Positions 8,573 to 18,485 of a stretch of DNA of 37,085 nucleotides are shown here, in pieces. The position numbers and the translations under genes were made by a program. Where the stretch lies: NCBI GenBank assembly GCA_022795075.1, contig JAAWGB010000013.1:1-37085 (forward strand), read 5' to 3'. The notes under the pieces are model-generated. The model was given only the letters and a program-made list of their open reading frames with translations, had not been told where the DNA came from and made no database searches. How positions within the stretch are numbered: the stretch's first letter is position 1; each line of letters starts with the position of its first letter. The stretch comes from Clostridia bacterium (GTDB lineage Bacteria > Bacillota > Clostridia > TANB77 > CAG-508).

Positions 8573-8674
8573 GATAACAATACCCTCCTATTTCTTTTTT
8601 TAATTCTGTATTATATGAAATAAATGTAAAACTACCGGGGAGAAGTTTTATCATCATTTCTATATAGCGAAAAT
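8573..8674 (-). promoter_or_regulatory. rplM leader, possible ribosomal-protein leader RNA
   Basis: About 100 transcribed bases separate the -10 box from the rplM start. They contain a GC-rich loop closed by AAAACT/AGTTTT arms (8628-8633 and 8644-8649). L13 leaders that give autoregulation are known in low-GC Firmicutes. I cannot confirm the consensus fold by eye. Confidence 0.4.
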
Positions 8675-8703
8675 ATTATATTATAAAAAACTGTATTTGT
8701 CAA
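8675..8703 (-). promoter_or_regulatory. Promoter of rplM-rpsI
   Basis: On the minus strand: TTGACA (8703-8698), a 17-base spacer and TATAAT (8680-8675), a perfect consensus. Confidence 0.85.
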
Positions 8704-8728
8704 CCAATTTTGGAAACAAATTAAAAAC

Positions 8729-8757
8729 TTGACAAATTTTTCTTATAAGAGTATAAT
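8729..8757 (+). promoter_or_regulatory. Promoter of the SH3/NlpC peptidase gene
   Basis: TTGACA at 8729-8734, a 17-base spacer and TATAAT at 8752-8757. It is back to back with the rplM promoter. Confidence 0.85.
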
Positions 8758-8812
8758 AAAAAGAGCTTTGCAAAATGAAAAATTTATTTAATTTTAAGTA
8801 AGGAGCGAAAAA

Positions 8813-10139
8813 ATGAAAAGTAAAATGAATATAAAAAGCATTGTAATCATGGCAACCATAGGAATAATCAGTTTGTTTTTTATTAACATGAGTTTAGCAG
8901 TTAGCACAGGAAAAATAAGTGTAGAAACAGCTAATCTTAGAGAAACAGCAGATGAAAATGCAAAAATACTAGAATTACTTTCTATCAATGATGAAGTAGA
9001 AATAATTGAAAAAACAGGAAATTGGTATAAAGTAAAAGCAAAAGGAATGACAGGATATTTAAGACAAGATTTAATAAAAGTAAATGAACAAGAACAACCA
9101 AACAATACAACCAATAATGAAACAGCAACCAACCAAGAAACACAAGCACCAGTAGAAAATACAGTAGAACCAACCGAGAAACCAAAAGAAAACACTCAAA
9201 ACAATCAAACAGAGCAAAAAGTAGAAGAAAAAGACATAGAACTTGGTAAACAAAAAATGGCAGAAGATACCAAACTAAAAATTGTACCAGTTATTAATGC
9301 AACAGACACAATTGAAGTAAAAAAAGAAGAAGAAGTAAATGTTATAGAAATTATGAATGGTTGGGTATGTGTAGAAGCAAAAACAACCAAAGGCTGGGTA
9401 AGAAAAGAAAAAATACAAAAACAACAAACCACGCAAGAACCAACACAACCAACAGTAAGTACAGTAGAACCAACACAAAACATGCAACCTCAAAAAACAG
9501 AGGAAGCAAAAACAGTAATCAAAACATTATATGTAAATTCAACCAGTATCAACTTAAGAAAAGAAGCAAACACTTCATCTGAAATTTTGGCTAATTTACC
9601 AGTTAATACAGCAGTTGATGTATTAGCACAAACCAATGGATGGAGCCAAGTTAGAGTAAATGGAAAAGAAGGTTATATTTCATCTTCTTTACTATCTACT
9701 AGAAAACAAGAAACAGCAAGAAGTTCATCAACACCAAGAACAGCTAGTACAACAAAACAAGAACAAACAACAAAAGAAGCACCAGTATCAGGTAACGGGT
9801 CATCTGTTGTAGCTTATGCTAAACAATTTATTGGAACCAAATACACATATGGAGGTTCAACACCTGCTACAGGATTTGATTGTTCAGGATTTACCTCATA
9901 TGTTTATAAACATTTTGGTGTTAGCTTACCACGTACTTCAGGACGGTCAATCAGGAGCAGGAACAGCAGTAAGTAGAAGTAACTTAGTTGCTGGAGACTT
10001 AGTTATTTATAGTGGTCACGTAGCAATTTATGTTGGTGGAGGGCAAGTAATTCATGCACCAAGACCTGGTAAATCGGTATGTATTGTGCCAATCAATCAA
10101 GCAGCAAGCAATTATTTAGGAGCAAGAAGAGTTATATAA
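8813..10139 (+). CDS. Secreted cell-wall peptidase with three SH3 domains and NlpC/P60, read through a +1 shift
   Basis: An N-terminal signal peptide or anchor (residues 8-30) is followed by three bacterial SH3 domains (about 33-87, 145-200 and 240-300) separated by Thr/Gln/Pro/Glu-rich linkers, and then an NlpC/P60 peptidase domain that cuts peptidoglycan stem peptides. The catalytic Cys is C357 in FDCSGF. An in-frame CGG at 9944 follows 20 residues later, and frame 0 then ends at 9976. Skipping the C gives Gly 378 and continues with the catalytic His 402 (YSGHVAIYVG) and His 414 (IHAPRPG), ending at TAA 10139 with 441 residues. The unshifted product would keep the wall-binding SH3 domains but lack the catalytic His. 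Confidence 0.93.
9944..9947 (+). other. CGG +1 shift site 3 (NlpC gene codon 378)
   Basis: In-frame CGG follows GGA. Skipping C gives GGT (Gly) and then CAA, joining the catalytic Cys half to the catalytic His half of the NlpC/P60 domain. Confidence 0.9.
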
Positions 10140-10164
10140 ATAAAGCAATTAAAAAAGGAGATTT

Positions 10165-12600
10165 ATGAAACAAAGACCAATTTTAGTTGCAGTAATAGGA
10201 TATATAATAGGTATATTATGGGGACTATACTTTCAAATTAGTATAGTCCTTTATTATATCCCAATTGCTGTAACTTATAAAATAGTAAAAACAATTTATC
10301 AAAGAAATAAAAAATATACTTTTAAATTACTATCATTTAGCAGATATAAAAGATATTTAAAATTAATCATTCATTCAAAAACGATTTTTATTTTAATCCT
10401 GTGTTCTATTATTTCAAATACAATTGTATTATTCCTAAATAAAAAATATGAACAAGCTTTCCAAGAAGGTGAAAATATTCAAGTTATTGGCATTGTAATA
10501 AGCCCAAAAATAGAAAAACAGTATTATGATTTATATCAAGTAAAATTATTAGGCTCAAAACATTTTAATCTGTTTATTCAAGTCAGTAAAAAAATTGGAG
10601 AATTAGAATATGGAGATAAAGTACAATTACAAGGAGAGTATAAAAAGCCAATCGAACAAAGAAATTATGGTGGTTATGATGATAAACAATATTTAAGAAC
10701 TTTGAAAATAATAGGAAGAGTAAAGGTTCATCAAATAGAAATAATGGGTAAAAAACAAATTAATCCTATTTTACAATTAGCCAATCAAGTAAATCTAAAT
10801 ATAAAACAAAAAATAGATGATACTTTTGAAAAAGAAAAAGCATCTGTTTTAAAAGCTCTGTTATTGGGTGATACTTCTGAAATAGAAGAAGAAGTAAGAG
10901 AAAGTTTTCAAGTTTCAAATATTTCTCATGTTTTGGCTATATCAGGCATGCATATTGGTTACATCATAATAGGATTACAGCTATTATTAAAAAAGTTAAT
11001 GGGAAAAAGAAATACAAAAATAATGACTATTATCATTTTAATTATTTATGCTTTTCTTACAAAGTTTTCGCCTTCTGTTGTAAGAGCAATTATAATGAGC
11101 ATTTTTACCATTGGAGGAGAAATTGTATATCGAAAAAGTGATTTTTGGAATTCAATTGCCATTTCTTTGCTTGTTATTTTATGTTATAATCCTTTTTTAA
11201 TTTTAAGTGTGGGATTGCAACTTTCTTATTTAGGAACAATCGGAATTATTTTATTTAGTTCAACAACTTTTAAAATGTTTCAGCACATACCAATAAGATT
11301 AAAATTCAATCGATTTGAGAAAGTAGAAAAAATGCTTGCTGTTAGTTTATCAGCACAAATTACTATATTTCCAGTTTTATGGTATCATTTTAATAGTATG
11401 GGAGTTTATTTCTTAATTACTAATTTGTTGGTTAGTTTTATAATCGGTCCCATCATTTTATTAGGATTTTTTTGTATCATAATAAATTTATTTGTTGTAC
11501 CAGTAGAAATAGGACTAAATTTATTGAATTTAATTAGTAGTTTTAGTCAACTTCCATTTTCTAAAATTTACCTGCCAACGCCTAATATGATTGGTATAAT
11601 TATTTATTGGATAGGGTTAGCAGTAATTCAACAAGTTTATAAAATTTATCAAGCTAAACAACCAACAATTACACAAGCAAGGATTAGAAATTTGATTGCT
11701 TTATTTCGTTATCGATTTTTTCAAAAAAAGAAAAAGTATAAAAAATTCATTGTTTTAGTTCTTATTTTGATGATTTGCTTTACTTTTTTACCAAAAGATT
11801 TAGAAATTCATTTTGTTGATGTAGGGCAAGGAGATTGTACCTTTATGATAACACCTTTCAATCAAACAATTTTAGTAGATGGAGGAGGTAATTTAAGTGA
11901 TACATTTGATGTGCGGAAAAAAGACTTTGTTACCATATTTATTAGATAGGGGCTATTCCGTTATTGATTATGTTTTAATTAGCCATTTTGATCAAGATCA
12001 TATTGGTTCCATTCTATATTTGTTGGAAGAAATAAAAGTAAGAAATGTAATCATAGGAAAACAGTTTGAAGATTCAAAAAACTATCAAGCGTTTTTAGAA
12101 ATTGTTAGAGAAAAGAAAATAAAAGTACAATTAGTAGAAATAGGGCAAAGAATAAATATAGAAAAAGGTTTGTATTTTGATGTATTATGGCCAAATTCAA
12201 AGAAAGTCATTCGTGAAAATAATATAAATAATAATTCTTTAGTTTGCAAAATGGTATATCAAGATTTTTCTGTCTTATTTACAGGAGATATTGAAACAAT
12301 TGCTGAGAATGCTATGTTAGAAGAATATAAAAATACTAATCGATTAAGTTCTACCATATTAAAAGTCGCTCATCATGGTTCGAAATCCTCATCAACACAA
12401 CAATTTTTAAATATGGTCAAACCTAAAATAGCATTGATTGGAGTTCGGAAAAAATAATACGTTTGGTCATCCTAATAATGACATATTAGAAAGGATAAAA
12501 GATTTGCGGTATAAAAATTTATCGAACAGATGAAAATGGAGAAATTACAATAAGAATGAATTATAAAGGAAAACTTTGGATTAATAAGATGCTAAATTAA
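10165..12600 (+). CDS. comEC: ComEC/Rec2 DNA-uptake channel, read through three +1 shifts
   Basis: ComEC forms the membrane channel for transforming DNA. N-terminal membrane segments and the DUF4131-like region are followed by the competence domain (KALLLGDTSEI, HVLAISGMHIGYI) with many membrane helices, then a C-terminal metallo-beta-lactamase-like domain beginning VDVGQGDC. This last domain needs three shifts. CGG at 11914 gives Gly 584, CGG at 12446 gives Gly 761 and CGG at 12507 gives Gly 781. Each CGG is in frame only after the previous shift. The reconstructed protein has 810 residues with the metal-site HxDxDH (607-612), FTGD, HHGS (736-739) and GKNNTFGHP (761-769), all standard ComEC motifs. 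Unshifted translation ends at 11949 and removes the whole lactamase-like domain. The ribosome binding site AAGGAG lies 4 bases before ATG. Confidence 0.93.
11914..11917 (+). other. CGG +1 shift site 4 (comEC codon 584)
   Basis: In-frame CGG follows GTG. Skipping C gives GGA (Gly) and then AAA, leading into KKTLLPYLLDRG and the HxDxDH motif. Confidence 0.9.
12446..12449 (+). other. CGG +1 shift site 5 (comEC residue 761)
   Basis: In phase with the frame entered at 11915. CGG follows GTT; skipping C gives GGA (Gly) and restores GKNNTFGHP, a conserved ComEC motif. Without the shift, TAA follows after two codons. Confidence 0.9.
12507..12510 (+). other. CGG +1 shift site 6 (comEC residue 781)
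   Basis: In phase with the frame entered at 12447. CGG follows TTG; skipping C gives GGT (Gly) and continues IKIYRTDENGEITI, the usual ComEC C-terminus. Confidence 0.88.
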
Positions 12601-12718
12601 TTTGAATATAGTAAAACAAAAAATATAAAAAAGAAGATAAAAAATTAATGATGATAAAAATTGCATAAATTTAGCAAATCCTGTAAATACTACTAAAAAA
12701 AAGAAGGAGTGCTAAATT

Positions 12719-13321
12719 ATGAATAAAATTATGATAACATTAATAGCCATAATCGTTATGATTGGAGCGATATTTACAGCAGTAATGATAGTTACACCTA
12801 AGCATAAAGAAGAAAGGCAAAAAATAGAAACAAAAATAGCACAAGAAGAAATTTTAGATGAATGTACAGAAGAATATGAAGAAATGGAACAAGAACGTAC
12901 AATAAAAGCAAATACACAAGAAGAAAAAACATCACCAAGCTGTTCTTTTAATATAAAAACTCATTTTCTAAAATGTGGACATACTAAAAACGAATATAAT
13001 AACTTACCACAAGATTTAGTTAATTTGACAAAAGAACAAATCCAAGAAAAATATCAAGAATATGAAATAGAAACTTTTGCTAGCAATAAGGTAGTTTTAT
13101 ATCAAGAAAAACAAGGAGAATGTGGAGAACATTACATGGTAAAAGATAAAGAAGGGCAAGTTACCATTTATCAAATTTTAGAAGATGGTACACAAAAAGA
13201 AGTAGAAATGACAGATATTACGACTGAATATTTACCAGAAACAGATAAAATTAATATGAAAAATGGTATGCAGGTAAATGGAAAACAGGAGTTAAATCAA
13301 TTGATAGAAGATTATGAATAG
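12719..13321 (+). CDS. BofC-like membrane-anchored protein
   Basis: 200 residues. One N-terminal membrane segment (about residues 4-25) places the rest outside the cytoplasm. An acidic linker precedes a folded part containing FLKCGHTK, then a C-terminal section (EHYMVKDKEGQVTIYQI through ELNQLIEDYE) that resembles the C-terminal domain of BofC as found in Clostridia. In B. subtilis BofC is a forespore-secreted inhibitor acting on the SpoIVB protease in the sigma-K checkpoint. Resemblance is by pattern of segments rather than strong identity, so the name is tentative. The gene has a good AAGGAG site and a bidirectional terminator. Confidence 0.6.
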   Translation: MNKIMITLIAIIVMIGAIFTAVMIVTPKHKEERQKIETKIAQEEILDECTEEYEEMEQERTIKANTQEEKTSPSCSFNIKTHFLKCGHTKNEYNNLPQDLVNLTKEQIQEKYQEYEIETFASNKVVLYQEKQGECGEHYMVKDKEGQVTIYQILEDGTQKEVEMTDITTEYLPETDKINMKNGMQVNGKQELNQLIEDYE

Positions 13322-13323
13322 CA

Positions 13324-13362
13324 AAAAATTGCCAAAAAGGTTCGTCCGTCTTGGCAATTTTT
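13324..13362. terminator. Bidirectional terminator
   Basis: 12-base arms at 13324-13335 and 13351-13362 pair perfectly around a 15-base loop. A/T tracts on both sides let it serve the BofC-like gene and the convergent lysR gene. Confidence 0.85.
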
Positions 13363-13374
13363 CATATCTTTAGA

Positions 13375-14271
13375 TTAAATAATAGATATTAGTTTATTAG
13401 CAGCACTAGAAAGATATTTGGAATTATAAACAATTCCTAGATTGTGCATGGAAGAAATTTGGCTAATGTGGAGCTGATAGAGTTCTTTTGTATCTAATTC
13501 ATGTTGAATGGATTCTTTCAAAGTATATCCTATGCCATAACCTAGCTTTACTAGGTAAACGATAGGGGCATGATAAGTAAAATCCATAATAGGTTCCAAT
13601 TTTACATTTTGTTTCTTAAAATCATTGTCTAAAGCTCTTCTCTCATAACTAGATTGGTTTAACACTAAAAGCGGATAGGTTGATAATTCTTCTAAAGTAA
13701 CCTCTTTTTTTTGGGATAAATGTTTATAATCCTTGTTGCAAAAAAAGCAATGGGTTATTTGAGAGGCAATTTTAACAGAAAAATTACGAAACGAAGTTTC
13801 CATACCAAATTTACGAATAACCATATCTAGTTCATGGTTTTCTAACATTTTTATTAAATCACTGGCAGGTTTACTAATAATATGAATTTTTATACCAGGA
13901 TATTGTTTATGATAAGTGGCGATATAGGGATAAAGTCCTACTTGAAATAAACTAGGGTTACATCCAATATATAAATCACCAGTAATTAAATCTTTATCTT
14001 CTGTAAAAAGTTTTTCGCCAATTGCTAAAGAACGATAGGAACTTTTTACAGCCTCATATAACTTTTCAGCTTCTGGTGTTAATTCAACTCCTTTTGGAGT
14101 ACGGAAAAATAATTGTCCATGTAAAGATTCTTCTAATGTTTTTATACTATAACTAACAGCAGGCTGAGAAACATATAAAAGTTCAGCTGCTTTTGATATA
14201 CTCTTTGTTTGAGCAACCATATAAAAAACTTTGTAAAGATTCAAATCAAAATTATGCTTACTAACATCCAT
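13375..14271 (-). CDS. LysR-family transcriptional regulator
   Basis: 298 residues, full length for the family. The N-terminal winged helix-turn-helix spans about residues 9-68, with SISKAAELLYVSQPAVSYSIKTLE and the FFRTPKGVELTPE wing. A substrate-binding domain of two periplasmic-binding-like lobes fills residues 95-298 and should bind a small-molecule effector. The effector cannot be told from the sequence. It is divergent from the unknown gene at 14558, with about 290 bases between them, which is the usual place for a LysR target operator. AT-rich dyads lie directly upstream of its start (14290-14320). Confidence 0.9.
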   Translation of the reverse strand: MDVSKHNFDLNLYKVFYMVAQTKSISKAAELLYVSQPAVSYSIKTLEESLHGQLFFRTPKGVELTPEAEKLYEAVKSSYRSLAIGEKLFTEDKDLITGDLYIGCNPSLFQVGLYPYIATYHKQYPGIKIHIISKPASDLIKMLENHELDMVIRKFGMETSFRNFSVKIASQITHCFFCNKDYKHLSQKKEVTLEELSTYPLLVLNQSSYERRALDNDFKKQNVKLEPIMDFTYHAPIVYLVKLGYGIGYTLKESIQHELDTKELYQLHISQISSMHNLGIVYNSKYLSSAANKLISII

Positions 14272-14455
14272 ATAAAACTCCTTTATATTAAATATAAAAT
14301 ATATATATTTGATTTATACAATTAAATGAATTACAATATAAATATAATTAAAATACAATAAGTATTAATGAATTCATAATTATTGTAAAAACAAAAGGGG
14401 CATAATTGAAATTTTTAACTGTAGATTATTTTATGCCTCGTCATATTCGTTTATA

Positions 14456-14478
14456 AAATTTGCTTTTCAAGCAAATTT
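14456..14478. repeat. Perfect short hairpin in the lysR upstream region
   Basis: A 10-bp perfect stem with a 3-base loop (14456-14465 and 14469-14478). It could be a regulatory hairpin or operator. No T tract follows, so it is not a typical terminator. Confidence 0.45.
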
Positions 14479-14557
14479 GTGTGAAATGTATTTTTATTGG
14501 TATAGATAAAATCTTTGAAGTTGCTATACAATAAAAGGGCTAAAAGGAGGGAAAATT

Positions 14558-14935
14558 ATGGAATATTCATTAAAGAATACGATTGAAAATGAGTTAAAGA
14601 AAAATGCAGTTTTTAAGGAGATACTAGAAAAGTTCGAAATACCTAAATTAGAGGAGTTACAAAATGATTTAGATTTAGTTTATAAATCAAATGAATATAT
14701 GGGATATTATAAAAAAGAAATGTTTTTTGATTTAAAAGCTAAAAAAGAAGAAAGTTCTAGAGGAACTCTAAAAATAACTTTTGTATCAAGTGTGAAACAG
14801 TTTGATATAGAAAAAGCCATGCACTTAGTAAAAACAAATGAGACTCATAATGTAAGTGTGACATTTATGTTGTATAATGAAGGTGATGATTGGGATACAG
14901 CAAGATATAACTATACTTTATGGAAAACAGCATAA
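14558..14935 (+). CDS. Unknown 125-residue soluble protein
   Basis: I do not recognise the family. The gene starts at ATG 14558 behind AAAGGAGG and ends in front of a hairpin terminator, so it is a credible single gene. The first half is predicted helical and charged (ENELKKNAVFKEILEKF). The second half looks beta-rich and ends with aromatic residues (NEGDDWDTARYNYTLWKT). No signal peptide, membrane segment or cysteine pair is visible. It is divergent from lysR and may be its target. Confidence 0.6.
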   Translation: MEYSLKNTIENELKKNAVFKEILEKFEIPKLEELQNDLDLVYKSNEYMGYYKKEMFFDLKAKKEESSRGTLKITFVSSVKQFDIEKAMHLVKTNETHNVSVTFMLYNEGDDWDTARYNYTLWKTA

Positions 14936-14944
14936 AGTAAAAAG

Positions 14945-14992
14945 GAAAAAGTTGACAAAAAGATTTATCTTTTTAGCAACTTTTTTTTGAAA
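14945..14992 (+). terminator. Hairpin terminator after the 14558 gene
   Basis: Nested arms AAAAAGTTG (14945-14953) with CAACTTTTT (14976-14984), and inside them AAAAAGAT with ATCTTTTT, followed by further T residues. Confidence 0.75.
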
Positions 14993-15020
14993 CAATAACA
15001 ATATAGCTAATATGTTTAAT

Positions 15021-15617
15021 TTAGTTTTTCTTTTTTCTTTCTTTTTTATCAACCGTAACTTCTTTTTTTAAATCTTGTTTGTCTATCAACCCTTTTTGGT
15101 ACAAATCTTTTACATACATAATAAAAGAAAAAATAGTGGCAATTAAAGCTAAGGAAAAAATTCCCAAATCAATTTGTTCCCAAATACCTGTTAATTCATA
15201 TTGTTTCAATAATAAAGAAATAACAATCGCAAAATAAAGCAATACAGTTGCTAATTTTCCATACCATCTACTATATACAACAACATCTTTTCCATACAAA
15301 AAGGATGCTCCACATATCATAAGAAATTCTTTGAAAAATACAACTAACAAAATCCAAATGGGAATAATATGAGTTATTACAAGTGAAGCTAGTGTTGCAA
15401 TTTGTGTCAATTTATCTGCCAATGGATCCATTAACTTTCCAAAATTAGAAACTAAATTGAATTTTCTAGCAATAAATCCATCAGCAATGTCCGTTATTCC
15501 AGATATCGTAAAAAATATAAAGGCTAAAATATAGTTACCTGTAAAAATATAAAATATGATAGCTGGTATAAATAAAAGTCGAATGACTGTTAAGATATTT
15601 GGTACATGTTTTAACAT
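15021..15617 (-). CDS. pgsA: CDP-diacylglycerol-glycerol-3-phosphate 3-phosphatidyltransferase
   Basis: 198-residue integral membrane enzyme that makes phosphatidylglycerol phosphate, the committed step to phosphatidylglycerol. The CDP-alcohol phosphotransferase signature DG(x)2AR(x)8G(x)3D(x)3D is complete: D46-G47, A50-R51, G60, D64 and D68. The N-terminal HVPNILTVIRLLFIP is typical of PgsA. About five membrane helices follow and the C-terminus is lysine-rich and cytoplasmic. It sits 9 bases downstream of the ClpE-like gene on the same strand, so the two are probably co-transcribed. Confidence 0.92.
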   Translation of the reverse strand: MLKHVPNILTVIRLLFIPAIIFYIFTGNYILAFIFFTISGITDIADGFIARKFNLVSNFGKLMDPLADKLTQIATLASLVITHIIPIWILLVVFFKEFLMICGASFLYGKDVVVYSRWYGKLATVLLYFAIVISLLLKQYELTGIWEQIDLGIFSLALIATIFSFIMYVKDLYQKGLIDKQDLKKEVTVDKKERKKKN

Positions 15618-15626
15618 AATTTTCTC

Positions 15627-17993
15627 CTATTTTATTTTGAATTCTAGTTTATCATTTTTTAAACTGATTGATACAGTTTTTCCATCTACTAATTCACCAC
15701 GTAAAATCATTTCAGAAAGTTCGTCATCAATGTTTCTTTGAATGGCTCTTCTTAGTGGTCTTGCACCAAATTTAACATCGGTTCCTTTTTCTAAAATAAA
15801 ATCTTTTGCTTGTTTGGTAATTTCAATTCGTATGTCTTTTTCTTTTAAAGCATTTATTGTATTTTTTAGCATTAAATCCACAATTTGAAGTAATTGTTCT
15901 TGATTTAAACTGTCAAAAGCTACAACTTCATCTATTCTATTTAAAAATTCAGGTCGGAAGATATCTTTTAAACTATCTATAATTTTGTTTTTATTAATAG
16001 TTTGACCGCCAAATCCAATAGAGTTATTGTTTAAATTTGAACCTGCATTTGATGTCATAATGATAATGGTGTTTGCAAAACTAACTGAATTTCCTTGACT
16101 ATCTGTTAACTTTCCGTCATCTAATACTTGTAATAGGATGTTGAAAACATCAGGGTGAGCTTTTTCAATTTCGTCTAAAAGAATAATAGAATATGGTTTT
16201 CTTTTTACTTTATCGGTTAATTGACCAGCGTCATCATATCCTACATAACCTGGAGGAGCGCCAATCAATTTAGAAGTAGAGTGACTTTCCATATATTCCG
16301 ACATATCTACTCGAATGATAGCATCTTCACTTCCAAACATTTCAAAGGCAAGTGATTTAGCAAGTTCGGTTTTTCCCACACCAGTAGGACCAACAAAAAT
16401 AAAAGATGGTGGTCTTTTGGTACTTTGTAAGCCAGCACGATTCCTACGAATGGCTCTTGCAACACTGCTAACAGCTTCTTCTTGCCCAATAATTCTTTTG
16501 TGAAGATTGGTTTCTAAATTTAATAATTTTTGGGTTTCTGCTTCTGTTATTTTTTTAACTGGTATTTTTGTCCAACTTTCAATAACATTGGCAATATCTT
16601 GAATGGTAATTTGTTTTAATTTCATTTTACTATTTAATTTGTCAATTTCTTCGATTAGTTGACATTCACGTGTTTTTAAATCTGCTGCTTTTTGATAATC
16701 TTCTGTTGAGTCTGCTGCAATTACTTCTTCTTTTTCTGCTTGTACGCAAGAAAGTTCTTGTTTTAACATTTCTAGTTTATATAAGTCTTTATTTTCTAAG
16801 TTAATTCTTGAACAAGCTTCGTCTAAAATATCAATAGCTTTATCTGGTAAAAATCTATCATGAATGTATTTTTCAGACATAATAACTACTTGACGAATGA
16901 CATCTGTAGAGATTTTTACTTTATGATATTCTTCATAATATTTTTTAATACCTTCCAAAATACCTATAGAGTCATCAATATTAGGTTCTTCCACTAATAC
17001 TTGTTGGAATCTTCTTTCTAAGGCAGAGTCTTTTTCAATGTATTTTCTATATTCTTTTAATGTGGTTGTACCAATTAATTGGATTTCTCCATTTGATAAA
17101 GCAGGTTTTAAGATATTGGCAGCATTCATAGAATGTTCACCATCTCCTGCACCTATGATGTTGTGGATTTCATCAATGACTAAAATAATATTTCCATATT
17201 CTTTACATTCATCGATAATTCCTTTCATTCTTGATTCAAATTGTCCTCTAAACTGTGTACCAGCAATTACAGCTGTCATATCTAATAAATAAACTTCTTT
17301 ATTTAACAGTTTGGCAGGTACATTTTGGTTGGCAATTTTAATGGCTAATCCTTGTGCAATGGCGGTTTTTCCAACTCCTGGTTCACCAATTAAACAAGGG
17401 TTGTTTTTAGAACGCCTATTTAGTATTTGTACAATTCTTTGGATTTCTTTATCTCTTCCAACTATGATGTCAATTTCGTTGTTTTTGGCTTTATTGGTTA
17501 GGTTTGTTCCATAAACGTCAAGAAATTTTTTCTTTTTGTTTTGTTTGGAAGGTTTCTTTTTTTCTACTTTTACTTTTTTTCTGCCATTGCTAGGTTCTTC
17601 TTGTTCTTCTCTATCTTTTGGGTTACTATTGTTATGAAACATATTATTGAAAATGGAACCAAGTGGAATGGCAGCACCAGCTATTTTTGGTGAATTTTCA
17701 TCATTGTTTTGGTCTGTGTTTTCAAAGGTTATGGCTCCTTCTATGTTTTCGATATCTTCTAAGTTGATATTTTCGGCTAAGTCTTTGAAGATACTTTCAA
17801 ATTGCTTAGTCATATCAGATAGGTTTACCTTGTCTTTGGATAGGATATCATTTTGTTTGGATAATACTTCGTTTGGGTTGATTCCTTTTTTCTTAGCACA
17901 GTCATAACAATAGCCTTCCATTGATTCTTTGTTGTTTTCTATTTTTTTATAAAAAAGTATGGCTGGGTTTTTATTACATTCTGAACATAACAT
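15627..17993 (-). CDS. ClpE-like ATP-dependent protease/chaperone subunit
   Basis: 788 residues. An N-terminal four-cysteine zinc motif (C3, C6, C29, C32) resembles that of ClpE and replaces the double Clp_N repeat of ClpC. After a long polar linker come AAA+ module 1 (Walker A GEPGVGKT at 203-210, Walker [10 protein letters not shown]), a middle region with a UVR-like coiled segment ([22 protein letters not shown]), and AAA+ module 2 ([24 protein letters not shown]), ending in the ClpB_D2-small domain. It unfolds substrates for ClpP or acts as a disaggregase. No clear CtsR operator is seen at its promoter. All CGG triplets are out of frame. Confidence 0.92.
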   Translation of the reverse strand: MLCSECNKNPAILFYKKIENNKESMEGYCYDCAKKKGINPNEVLSKQNDILSKDKVNLSDMTKQFESIFKDLAENINLEDIENIEGAITFENTDQNNDENSPKIAGAAIPLGSIFNNMFHNNSNPKDREEQEEPSNGRKKVKVEKKKPSKQNKKKKFLDVYGTNLTNKAKNNEIDIIVGRDKEIQRIVQILNRRSKNNPCLIGEPGVGKTAIAQGLAIKIANQNVPAKLLNKEVYLLDMTAVIAGTQFRGQFESRMKGIIDECKEYGNIILVIDEIHNIIGAGDGEHSMNAANILKPALSNGEIQLIGTTTLKEYRKYIEKDSALERRFQQVLVEEPNIDDSIGILEGIKKYYEEYHKVKISTDVIRQVVIMSEKYIHDRFLPDKAIDILDEACSRINLENKDLYKLEMLKQELSCVQAEKEEVIAADSTEDYQKAADLKTRECQLIEEIDKLNSKMKLKQITIQDIANVIESWTKIPVKKITEAETQKLLNLETNLHKRIIGQEEAVSSVARAIRRNRAGLQSTKRPPSFIFVGPTGVGKTELAKSLAFEMFGSEDAIIRVDMSEYMESHSTSKLIGAPPGYVGYDDAGQLTDKVKRKPYSIILLDEIEKAHPDVFNILLQVLDDGKLTDSQGNSVSFANTIIIMTSNAGSNLNNNSIGFGGQTINKNKIIDSLKDIFRPEFLNRIDEVVAFDSLNQEQLLQIVDLMLKNTINALKEKDIRIEITKQAKDFILEKGTDVKFGARPLRRAIQRNIDDELSEMILRGELVDGKTVSISLKNDKLEFKIK

Positions 17994-18035
17994 ATGTTTT
18001 TAATTCCTCATTTCTATTTAAATTTAATCTATAAT

Positions 18036-18064
18036 ATCATACCTCAAAAATAAGAAATAGTCAA
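18036..18064 (-). promoter_or_regulatory. Promoter of the ClpE-like gene / pgsA unit
   Basis: On the minus strand: TTGACT (18064-18059), a 17-base spacer and TATGAT (18041-18036), about 43 bases before the start codon. Confidence 0.7.
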
Positions 18065-18134
18065 CTAAAAATCATTATAAACTATGTTGTGTTTGATTGA
18101 TTGATAATAATGTATGGAATCAATCATGATACAT

Positions 18135-18336
18135 TATCTTGTGCCAAATTAAATTATGATAAAAAAGGAAAACCGTGAATTGAAAAAAATTGAAGTAGAA
18201 ATACTTACATTATTTTATGGAAAGAGTTCACGCCTTTGGCGTGGAAGGGTGCCATAAAGTAATGTTAGAATTTCTATGAAAATTTTTTGAACGAACGATT
18301 TTTCTTTTTTATCATAATTTAATTTGGCACAAGATA
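18135..18336 (+). repeat. Foldback element, copy 1
   Basis: A 202-base long-range hairpin in the divergent gap between the ClpE-like gene and the 18486 gene. The outer arms, 18135-18167 and 18304-18336, are a perfect 33-bp inverted repeat. The inner core 18168-18303 is an imperfect stem whose conserved centre reads TTTTATGG, a CACGCC/GGCGTG mini-hairpin, and AAGGGTGCCATAAA. The core recurs at 23.5 and 27.6 kb; the arms do not. No open reading frame is inside. Confidence 0.9.
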
Positions 18337-18430
18337 GTTTGTTAAGTTTAGTGAGTAAGTTAAAACAATAGGTATTGAATGGTGATAGTAGTGAATGGTA
18401 ACCAGTTTATTAGGAAAAAATAAAAAATGA

Positions 18431-18459
18431 TTGATTAAAACAAATTAAAATGATATAAT
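18431..18459 (+). promoter_or_regulatory. Promoter of the 18486 gene
   Basis: TTGATT at 18431-18436, a 17-base spacer and TATAAT at 18454-18459. The remainder of the 18000-18485 gap, apart from copy 1 of the foldback element and the minus-strand promoter, shows nothing I can name. Confidence 0.65.
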
Positions 18460-18485
18460 GAAAAAAAACAAAAGAGAGGGAAAAT

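Noticed and set aside
9071..9493. Long hydrophobic minus-strand reading frames opposite the SH3/NlpC gene
   Set aside because: They are antisense shadows of the Thr/Gln/Lys-rich linkers and have no ribosome binding site or family resemblance.
12376..12390. GGTTCGAAATCC as a tRNA T-loop
   Set aside because: It lies inside comEC at the HHGS motif and no acceptor or anticodon stem surrounds it.
2394..12510. Ordinary pseudogenes in purH, yunB, the NlpC gene and comEC
   Set aside because: The breaks are all the same event type at the same codon with everything downstream conserved to the normal C-terminus; random decay would give mixed deletions, insertions and stops.
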